A DNA stretch of 5,268 nt, taken from the NCBI GenBank assembly GCA_900551205.1, contig URUW01000138.1, positions 1 to 5,268 of the forward strand, in the 5' to 3' direction. Source of the stretch: an uncultured Collinsella sp. Lineage in GTDB: Bacteria; Actinomycetota; Coriobacteriia; Coriobacteriales; Coriobacteriaceae. This document shows, one piece after another, positions 1 to 5,268 of this stretch. Position numbers and translations under genes: made by a program. Numbering within the stretch: the first letter of the stretch is position 1; the number at the start of each line of letters is the position of its first letter. The notes beneath the pieces were generated by a model. The model ran no database searches. It was not told the DNA's origin and was given only the letters and a program-made list of their open reading frames with translations.

Positions 1-1251
<1,251 letters not shown>

Positions 1252-1312
1252 CGAGATCATCCCTTCGTATCTTGAGCGAATCATCTGGATCGCAAACGAT
1301 GTCTTTGGCATC

Positions 1313-1318
1313 ATTATC
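1313..1318 (-). promoter_or_regulatory. Possible -10 box upstream of the zinc-ribbon membrane protein gene
   Basis: The minus strand reads GATAAT here, five of six matches to the -10 consensus and about 62 nt before the ATG at 1251. I see no convincing -35 hexamer at 16-18 nt; TTGGAG at 1339-1344 is 20 nt away. The gene may instead be transcribed by read-through from the YitT-family gene, since no terminator is visible between them. Confidence 0.22.
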
Positions 1319-1349
1319 ACCCAATGTGGGGACAAATACTCCAACATGA

Positions 1350-1364
1350 CGCATTTGCAATGCG
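1350..1364. repeat. Short perfect inverted repeat in the gap between the YitT-family and zinc-ribbon genes
   Basis: CGCATT (1350-1355) and AATGCG (1359-1364) are perfect reverse complements separated by TGC. No T-run follows on either strand, so it does not look like an intrinsic terminator. It sits roughly 30 nt upstream of the candidate -10 box for the downstream gene, where a regulator site would be plausible, but arms this short also occur by chance. Confidence 0.3.
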
Positions 1365-1401
1365 CAGGGCGCTATTCGATTGTTTGATAAGCTCGACCGC
1401 G

Positions 1402-2424
1402 TTAGTTCGTTCCGCGGAAACCCTTGCCGACGATCTCGGAGCTGTCGACGATCGTGATAAAGGCACCCGGATCGATCTCGCGAGCGTAGCGACGCAGCTG
1501 CACGGCCTCGCGACGACTCAGCACGCTCATGATCACCGTCACGCACTTGCCCGAGAAGGCGCCGTAGCCGCGGCTGATAGTCGCCGTGCGGTTGAGATGT
1601 TTGACGATAAACTCCTCGACCTTAAGGGGCTCGGAGCAAATGACCGTGCAGACTTTGCGCAGGTGAATGCTCTCGATGGCCTTGTCGACCACGAGCGTCT
1701 TGGCAAACAGGCCAAGCACGCAATACAGACCGACGCGCGGGCCGTACAAGAAGGCCGCGATGGTCACGATGCCGATATCGACCAACAGCAGGGCGCGGCC
1801 AATCTCGAGCGTCGTGCGACGTTTGAGGATCATGGCGAGAATGTCCGTGCCGCCCGTCGAGGCACCAATATCAAAGACGATAGCGCTGCCGAGCGCCGGC
1901 AGAATCACGGCAAAGCACAGGTCGAGCCACATATCGCCCGTCATCGAGACATCGGTCGGAATAAAGAGCTCAAACAGCGAGACATAGGCGGACAGCGCAA
2001 ACGAGGCGAAGACGCTCCACAGGATTGCCTTGCGCTCCAAAAAGATAAAGCCCAGAACGACCAGGACCGCATTGATAATCCACATAAAAACGCCGACGGG
2101 CAGGGTCGGGAACAGCGTGGACAGAATGACCGACACGCCCGAGGTGCCGCCAAAAGCAAAGTGATTAGGGGTTTTAAACGCAACGATGGCAAAGGCCGTG
2201 AGGATCAGGCCCAAATTGAGCTCGGCAAAAAAGCGCGGAAAGCCCGGCTCCTGACTGCGCTTGCGACCAGCGCGCTCGCCCCGCTCGATAACATCGCGAT
2301 CGACCACGCGCTCCATCGGCACCACGGGAGGACGATGCACCTCCTCGGCAGCACGCGACGCCGCCTCTGCCGCAGCGGCCTCAATTGCCCATGCCTTGCT
2401 TTCTGTTTCGTGCTCGTCGGCCAT
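1402..2424 (-). CDS. YitT family membrane protein (DUF161 / DUF2179)
   Basis: This is a complete 340-residue frame, ATG at 2424 to TAA at 1402-1404. GAGGGG lies 8 nt upstream of the start. Residues 1-65 are a hydrophilic Ala/Glu/Arg-rich extension longer than I expect for the family. About six hydrophobic segments follow (near 68-86, 92-128, 133-153, 168-187, 211-227 and 230-247). They carry the family's glycine-rich motifs FGGTSGVS (91-98) and GASTGGTDI (187-195). Residues about 257-337 form the soluble DUF2179 domain, including the typical RTATISRGYGAFSGK stretch. YitT proteins sit in the cytoplasmic membrane; their transport substrate, if any, is not established, and I assign none. The gene stands alone, between the asp23 terminator upstream and the zinc-ribbon membrane protein about 150 nt downstream. 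Family assignment is firm; physiological role is unknown. Confidence 0.92.
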   Translation of the reverse strand: MADEHETESKAWAIEAAAAEAASRAAEEVHRPPVVPMERVVDRDVIERGERAGRKRSQEPGFPRFFAELNLGLILTAFAIVAFKTPNHFAFGGTSGVSVILSTLFPTLPVGVFMWIINAVLVVLGFIFLERKAILWSVFASFALSAYVSLFELFIPTDVSMTGDMWLDLCFAVILPALGSAIVFDIGASTGGTDILAMILKRRTTLEIGRALLLVDIGIVTIAAFLYGPRVGLYCVLGLFAKTLVVDKAIESIHLRKVCTVICSEPLKVEEFIVKHLNRTATISRGYGAFSGKCVTVIMSVLSRREAVQLRRYAREIDPGAFITIVDSSEIVGKGFRGTN

Positions 2425-2467
2425 TACGGCAACCCCTCGTTAACAATTTGGAAACAATGCGCCCATT

Positions 2468-2495
2468 AGAGTAACGCGGAACGTGGGGATTGCAA
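2468..2495 (-). promoter_or_regulatory. Possible promoter of the YitT-family gene
   Basis: On the minus strand TTGCAA (2490-2495) is followed after 16 nt by TACTCT (2468-2473), which would give a 5' leader of roughly 35-40 nt before the ATG at 2424. An overlapping TCTAAT (2465-2470) is a better -10 match but leaves a 19-nt spacer. The preceding operon ends at the terminator at 2537-2578, so a promoter is expected in this gap. The hexamers are only moderate matches. Confidence 0.3.
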
Positions 2496-2536
2496 CCCTT
2501 AGTTAGACGAGCGGTATGACTATATCGGGAGCGTAC

Positions 2537-2578
2537 AAAAACGGCCGGCCACGCTTTTGCTTGCGCGGTCGGCCGTTT
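2537..2578 (-). terminator. Intrinsic terminator of the amaP-DUF2273-asp23 operon
   Basis: Arms 2539-2554 and 2563-2578 pair almost completely, with one G-T wobble and one mismatch in the GC-rich stem and an 8-nt loop at 2555-2562. Read on the minus strand, the stem is followed by five T residues (2541-2537), partly shared with its A-T base. It lies about 50 nt past the asp23 stop and before the YitT-family gene, the expected place for an operon end. On the plus strand only a three-T run follows, so it probably acts mainly in the minus direction. Confidence 0.85.
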
Positions 2579-2601
2579 AATGTTTTCGCAGATAAAACCT
2601 G

Positions 2602-2626
2602 CCAAAACAAACCTGTCCCTTTTTGG
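2602..2626. repeat. Inverted repeat with GGGACAGGTT core, downstream of asp23
   Basis: CCAAAA (2602-2607) and TTTTGG (2621-2626) are inverted around a centre reading AACCTGTCCC on the plus strand (2610-2619). The same ten-base core sits in the loop of the inverted repeat at 5224-5256, with arms of different sequence. It lies between the asp23 stop codon and the operon terminator, so it is transcribed in the 3' untranslated region. Two loci sharing core and layout point to a dispersed palindromic repeat family. Confidence 0.5.
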
Positions 2627-2630
2627 AAGG

Positions 2631-3146
2631 TTATTCGTGCTGGCTGGTGCGGTGCTCGTACTCCTCGGGGGTGATGACATCCTCGATGCGCAGGTTGACG
2701 CCCGCCACCTCAAGGCCGGTCATCGCGGCAAGGCGCTCGGTGACACGTGCCTTAACATCGTCGAAGATCGCGGGCGCATAGGCGCCGTACTCGATGATGA
2801 CGGAAATGTTGACGACCACGCGATTATCGTCGGTGACCTCGACCGTCACGCCCTTGGTCAGATTCTCGGCACCAAACTGCTCCTGCACAAAGTGCATGAG
2901 GTTACCCTTCATGCCCAGAACGTGCGGAACCTCGCGGGTGGCCATGGCAACGATCTTCTCGATCACGCCGTTGGAATAGGTCAGCGAATCCTCGGACTCA
3001 TCCGCTTCCTCGTCGTCCTCATCCGTATCGGACTCGGCCTCGACGAGAGCCTCATCCTCGAGCGTCACATCCTCTGCTTCGGCGACGACCGCCTCGTTCT
3101 CCTCGAGCTCGGTATCGGCTACATCGACCTTCGTATTAAAAGCCAT
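2631..3146 (-). CDS. asp23: Asp23/Gls24 family envelope stress response protein
   Basis: This 171-residue frame starts at an ATG (3146) preceded by AAGGAGG with a 4-nt gap, and ends in TAA. Residues 1-55 are strongly acidic (Glu/Asp runs such as DTDEDDEEADESED) and probably disordered. Residues about 56-160 form the Asp23 domain: TYSNGVIEKIVAMATREVPHV at its start (56-76), then GVTVEVTDDNRVVVNISVII and EYG (99-121), and TGLEVAGVNLRIEDV (143-157) at its end. Asp23 proteins are soluble, abundant, and in Staphylococcus aureus are tethered to the membrane by AmaP; loss induces cell-wall stress genes. The gene is the last of a three-gene operon behind the amaP-like and DUF2273 genes, the same set as in staphylococci. 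The acidic N-terminus is the unusual part. Family assignment is firm, and the role is inferred from relatives and context. Confidence 0.92.
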   Translation of the reverse strand: MAFNTKVDVADTELEENEAVVAEAEDVTLEDEALVEAESDTDEDDEEADESEDSLTYSNGVIEKIVAMATREVPHVLGMKGNLMHFVQEQFGAENLTKGVTVEVTDDNRVVVNISVIIEYGAYAPAIFDDVKARVTERLAAMTGLEVAGVNLRIEDVITPEEYEHRTSQHE

Positions 3147-3190
3147 GGTTCCTCCTTATGCCTGCCGCGGATGCGACAGTCGAATACATA

Positions 3191-3568
3191 TTAGCGGCCG
3201 CTAAACAGACGGCCGAAGAAGTTGACGATCCCGTTCTCGCCGTCGCGAATTTGGCCGATCACAGCGCCGATCAGCACGAAGAATGCAATGACGAGCGTGT
3301 CCCACAGGCCCAACGTGAGCACCAACACGGCGAGGATAAAGCCAGCGACGGCACCGAGCGTGGTGTTGGGATGACGCACAGCATAGCTCCAGATGGCAGC
3401 GCCCGTACCCTTGATGAGACCCATAGCCTCGTCAAAATCCGCGGCTGCCGCGTCTTGTAACTCGGTTGCCTCTGCTTTGGAATCAACAGGTTCGCTCGCC
3501 GACGTGGCGCTCTGGTCAATCGTCAGGCGCGGCGTACGAGCGGTCTTATCTTGATTGGTATCACTCAC
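3191..3568 (-). CDS. DUF2273 family small membrane protein of the Asp23 cluster
   Basis: I place the start at GTG 3568, giving 125 residues. It overlaps the amaP-like gene's stop by 8 nt (GTGAGTGA) and has GGAGG 6 nt upstream inside that gene, which suggests translational coupling. The frame stays open farther upstream to 3787, but that part lies inside the amaP-like coding region and is spurious. Residues 1-60 are hydrophilic and poorly conserved in appearance. Residues about 69-107 form two closely spaced membrane helices with the small-residue pattern of DUF2273 (GAVAGF, TLGLWDTL, GAVIGQIRDG), ending in a short basic tail, GRLFSGR. DUF2273 proteins are usually only 60-80 residues, so the N-terminal half is extra. 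The family is found beside amaP and asp23; a structural role in the membrane complex is inferred, with no known enzymatic activity. Confidence 0.85.
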   Translation of the reverse strand: MSDTNQDKTARTPRLTIDQSATSASEPVDSKAEATELQDAAAADFDEAMGLIKGTGAAIWSYAVRHPNTTLGAVAGFILAVLVLTLGLWDTLVIAFFVLIGAVIGQIRDGENGIVNFFGRLFSGR

Positions 3569-4106
3569 CGGAAACCTCCACGGTCTGGACGGTAGTCTTG
3601 GACGGCAAAAAACGGACACGCGCGGTCGTACCCGGCGTGCCGAGCATGGTGTCGCAGGCCTTCTCGATGCGCTGCTGCATCGAGGTGGCAAGAGCGGCAA
3701 CGTCCTTATCATCGAGCGCGATGGCCTCGACCTTAAAACGGACGTGCGAATCGTCGGGGCCTTGGACGCGGGCCTCGATATGCTCAACCATCACGCGGTC
3801 GTCGCGCTCGGCAGCAGCCCTGGCGCACGAAGAAAGCGCCGCAAGGGTAACCTCGATATTGCACTCCCCCGCCGGATGCACGCAGGACGGCTCGCGACGG
3901 GCGAACATCAGGCGGAAAAAGCTCAGCAGTACGCCAAGCGCCACGACGCCGGCGCACACCGTCACGACGATGCGCGGCATGGGGTCGCGCATCAGCAGCA
4001 TAAAGCGATACGTATACGGCCCCCAAAACTGGCAGACAAGCGTACCCAGCGCCACGATGGTGGCGGCAAGATACACGATCGCTAGGGCTCGTTTGAGTAC
4101 GCGCAC
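3561..4106 (-). CDS. amaP: AmaP-like alkaline shock response membrane anchor protein
   Basis: This 181-residue frame starts at GTG 4106, with GGGAG 6 nt upstream, and ends in TGA (3561-3563) inside the start of the DUF2273 gene. It has two membrane helices (about 8-27 and 45-68) joined by a short loop. A soluble domain follows (about 82-170), with the alternating beta and helix pattern of the Asp23 fold (CNIEVTLAALSSCARAAAE; RFKVEAIALDDKDVAALA). This two-helix hairpin plus Asp23-like domain is the AmaP layout; in S. aureus AmaP recruits Asp23 to the membrane. Being first in an operon with DUF2273 and asp23 genes supports the assignment more than sequence identity, which I cannot measure here. 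The TATAAT box at 4157-4162 probably drives the operon. It could also be described simply as a second Asp23-domain membrane protein. Confidence 0.8.
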   Translation of the reverse strand: MRVLKRALAIVYLAATIVALGTLVCQFWGPYTYRFMLLMRDPMPRIVVTVCAGVVALGVLLSFFRLMFARREPSCVHPAGECNIEVTLAALSSCARAAAERDDRVMVEHIEARVQGPDDSHVRFKVEAIALDDKDVAALATSMQQRIEKACDTMLGTPGTTARVRFLPSKTTVQTVEVSGE

Positions 4107-4156
4107 GCGGCGCTCCCTTCAAATCTCGGCTCTCGAAATGCAAAACGGTTCGCATC

Positions 4157-4162
4157 ATTATA
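4157..4162 (-). promoter_or_regulatory. amaP: -10 box of the amaP operon
   Basis: The minus strand reads a perfect TATAAT, giving a start of transcription near 4150 and a leader of about 44 nt before GTG 4106. The hexamer 17 nt upstream is TAGAGC (4180-4185), a weak -35 that falls in the loop region of the yebC terminator hairpin. The weak -35 fits either an activator-dependent promoter or an alternative sigma factor, but the sequence alone does not decide. Confidence 0.5.
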
Positions 4163-4203
4163 AAAGAGCCGGGTCCGGTGCTCTACGCACGCGGATCCGG
4201 CTC
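4162..4203 (-). terminator. Intrinsic terminator of the yebC-family gene
   Basis: Arms 4166-4177 and 4192-4203 pair over 12 bp with a single G-T wobble. They continue inward as GTGC (4178-4181) with GCAC (4187-4190) after a one-base bulge, leaving the 5-nt loop TCTAC. On the minus strand the stem is followed by TTTT (4165-4162), which runs straight into the TATAAT of the next promoter. It lies about 70 nt past the yebC-family stop codon. Confidence 0.85.
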
Positions 4204-4249
4204 ATCTATTCCACGAGGCTTGCATGCTCGCTTCATTATGCCCAGATAT

Positions 4250-4267
4250 GCACGGCTCAATCCGTGC
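4250..4267 (-). repeat. Small perfect hairpin just after the yebC-family stop
   Basis: GCACGG (4250-4255) and CCGTGC (4262-4267) are perfect complements around a 6-nt loop, starting 6 nt past the stop codon. No T-run follows, so it is not a complete intrinsic terminator. It may simply be a 3'-UTR stem ahead of the main terminator. Confidence 0.4.
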
Positions 4268-4272
4268 TGGCG

Positions 4273-5079
4273 CTACTCCTCCTCGAGGGCAGCGATGACC
4301 TCGTCGGTCATGTCCATGGTGCTGTAGACGTCCTGGACGTCGTCGAGCTCCTCAAGACGGTCGATGAGGCGCTGGACCTTCTTGGCGTCGGCGCCGGAAA
4401 CCTCGGTCGGGGTGGTCGGGACCATGGTGGTCTCGGAGCCCTTGACCTGGACACCCTGCTCCTCGAGCGCCTTGGAGACAGCCATGACCTCGTTGGCAGC
4501 AGTCCAGACGATCCACTCCTCGCCGGCATCCTCGTAGTCCTCGCCACCGGCCTCGGCGATAGCCATCATGAACTCATCCTCGTCACCGGCAGCACCGTTG
4601 GCGATCATGGTCTCCTTCTTGGCGTTCTCATCCAGGATCTCCTTGGCGACGACGATCTGGCCCTTGCGCTCAAACTGGAAGGCGACGGAGCCGGAGGTGC
4701 CCAGGTTGCCACCAGCGTGGGAGAAGGCGGAACGGACATCAGCGGCGGTACGGTTGCGGTTGTCGGTCAGGCAGTCGACGTAGACGGCGACACCGGCGGG
4801 ACCGTAGCCCTCGTACACGATGTTCTCGTAGACGGCGGCGTCAGCACCCGAACCAAAAGCCTTGTCGATAGCGGACTTGATCTTGTCCTTAGGCATGGAC
4901 TGAGCCTTGGCCTTGGCAACGGCAGCGGCGAGGCTGGCGTTGTTCTCGGGCAGCGGGTCACCGCCGAGACGGGCAGCAACAGTGATGTTGCGGCTGAGCT
5001 TGGAGAAGAGGGCGGAACGCTTGGCGTCCTGCGCGCCCTTACGATGCTTGGTTGTGGCCCACTTAGAGTGTCCGGACAT
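4273..5079 (-). CDS. yebC: YebC/TACO1 family translation factor (long annotated as a putative transcriptional regulator, YebC/PmpR)
   Basis: This complete 268-residue frame starts at ATG 5079, with AGGAG 6 nt upstream, and ends in TAG. The opening MSGHSKWATTKHRKGAQDAK is the family signature. MPKDKI (62-67), YEGYGPAGVAVYV (89-101), LTDNRNRTAADVR (104-116) and GGNLGTSGSVAFQFERKG (123-140) are the other conserved blocks. The family has three domains and is normally about 240-250 residues; the surplus appears to sit near 148-168, before the EFMMAIAEAGGEDYED block. Older annotation calls these proteins DNA-binding regulators; more recent work on bacterial YebC and mitochondrial TACO1 supports relief of ribosome stalling at proline-rich stretches. 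Cytoplasmic. It is flanked by its own terminator and a repeat-containing upstream region, so it appears to be a single-gene unit; no ruv genes, which often accompany it in other bacteria, are present in this window. Confidence 0.95.
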   Translation of the reverse strand: MSGHSKWATTKHRKGAQDAKRSALFSKLSRNITVAARLGGDPLPENNASLAAAVAKAKAQSMPKDKIKSAIDKAFGSGADAAVYENIVYEGYGPAGVAVYVDCLTDNRNRTAADVRSAFSHAGGNLGTSGSVAFQFERKGQIVVAKEILDENAKKETMIANGAAGDEDEFMMAIAEAGGEDYEDAGEEWIVWTAANEVMAVSKALEEQGVQVKGSETTMVPTTPTEVSGADAKKVQRLIDRLEELDDVQDVYSTMDMTDEVIAALEEE

Positions 5080-5128
5080 ACGTGTCTCCTATCGGTTTCG
5101 ACCTAAAGCCCAGCGCAGATGCTCGGGC

Positions 5129-5134
5129 AATATA
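5129..5134 (-). promoter_or_regulatory. Possible -10 box of the yebC-family gene
   Basis: The minus strand reads TATATT, five of six consensus bases, about 50 nt before the ATG at 5079. The hexamer 17 nt upstream is GGTATA, a poor -35. A second candidate -10, TATCAT, lies at 5148-5153. The upstream AT-rich patch (5129-5158) makes this the likeliest promoter zone, but the exact box is uncertain. Confidence 0.3.
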
Positions 5135-5206
5135 AACAAACGTCGTTATGATATACCTACTAGCCTGCGAGATAAACCCCAAAATGAAGGCGTCGTGATG
5201 ATACAG

Positions 5207-5256
5207 CCCCTTGGTGCAAGGGGTTGGTGCAAAGTAACCTGTCCCCTTTGCACCAA
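5207..5256. repeat. Double-hairpin palindromic repeat with GGGACAGGTT core
   Basis: Two perfect inverted repeats lie side by side. The first is CCCCTTG (5207-5213), GTG, CAAGGGG (5217-5223). The second is TTGGTGCAAAG (5224-5234), an 11-nt loop reading TAACCTGTCCC (5235-5245), and CTTTGCACCAA (5246-5256). The nonamer TTGGTGCAA occurs three times: 5211-5219, 5224-5232, and inverted at 5248-5256. The element is non-coding, about 130 nt upstream of the yebC-family start. It resembles a REP-like or miniature mobile repeat. It could also be the 3' end of a gene beyond the right edge, but no T-run follows either hairpin on the minus strand. Confidence 0.65.
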
Positions 5257-5268
5257 ATTAGGACCAGA

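Noticed and set aside
1324..2469. A 381-codon plus-strand open frame
   Set aside because: It is the antisense shadow of the YitT-family gene, with Arg/Asp/His-rich low-complexity composition and no recognisable domain.
2537..2578. The GC-rich palindrome as an operator or mobile-element end
   Set aside because: A long stem followed by five Ts on the minus strand right after an operon is fully explained by an intrinsic terminator.
3466..5106. A 546-codon open frame on the plus strand, the longest in the window
   Set aside because: It runs antisense through yebC, amaP-like and DUF2273 genes that have clear family signatures and ribosome binding sites. Its composition (long runs of Leu, Gly, Asp, Val) is what the complement of a GC-rich gene gives, and it crosses two terminator/promoter regions.
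5207..5256. CRISPR-like or tRNA-like structure from the repeated TTGGTGCAA units
   Set aside because: The spacing is irregular and one copy is inverted, there are only three 9-nt units, and no cloverleaf can be drawn.

Overview
The window reads as a chromosomal segment from a high-GC Gram-positive bacterium, most likely a coriobacterium close to Collinsella. This rests on GC-rich codon use, frequent GTG starts with clear GGAGG-type ribosome binding sites, the recognisable protein families, and a GGGACAGGTT-cored palindromic repeat of a type I associate with Coriobacteria. The genus is an inference from memory, not from a search. All six genes I can support are on the minus strand, so the window reads right to left. 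The long plus-strand frames are antisense shadows.

From right to left: a compact double-hairpin repeat (5207-5256) lies upstream of a YebC/TACO1-family translation factor gene (5079-4273). That gene ends at a strong intrinsic terminator (about 4162-4203). The T-tract side of the terminator runs into a perfect TATAAT box, the probable promoter of the next operon.

The operon is amaP-like (4106-3561), a DUF2273 membrane protein (3568-3191, overlapping the previous stop by 8 nt) and an Asp23/Gls24 gene (3146-2631). It closes with a GC-rich terminator (2537-2578). This matches the alkaline-shock / cell-envelope-stress cluster of Gram-positive bacteria: two small membrane proteins, one or both of which probably hold the soluble Asp23 protein at the cytoplasmic face of the membrane. 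A second copy of the GGGACAGGTT-cored inverted repeat sits between the asp23 stop and the terminator.

Next is a YitT-family (DUF161 plus DUF2179) membrane protein (2424-1402) with an unusual hydrophilic N-terminal extension. After a gap of about 150 nt without an obvious terminator comes a multi-pass membrane protein (1251 to beyond the left edge). It has an N-terminal zinc ribbon, a DUF4013-like membrane core and a Pro-Glu/Pro-Ala tail encoded by a tandem hexanucleotide array. It is cut by the window edge.

This is mostly ordinary housekeeping and envelope-stress chromosome. I see no CRISPR array, phage gene, insertion sequence, tRNA or rRNA, and no convincing undescribed multi-gene system. 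The items most worth a second look are the repeat family, the terminator-promoter overlap, and the zinc-ribbon membrane protein with its repeat-encoded tail.
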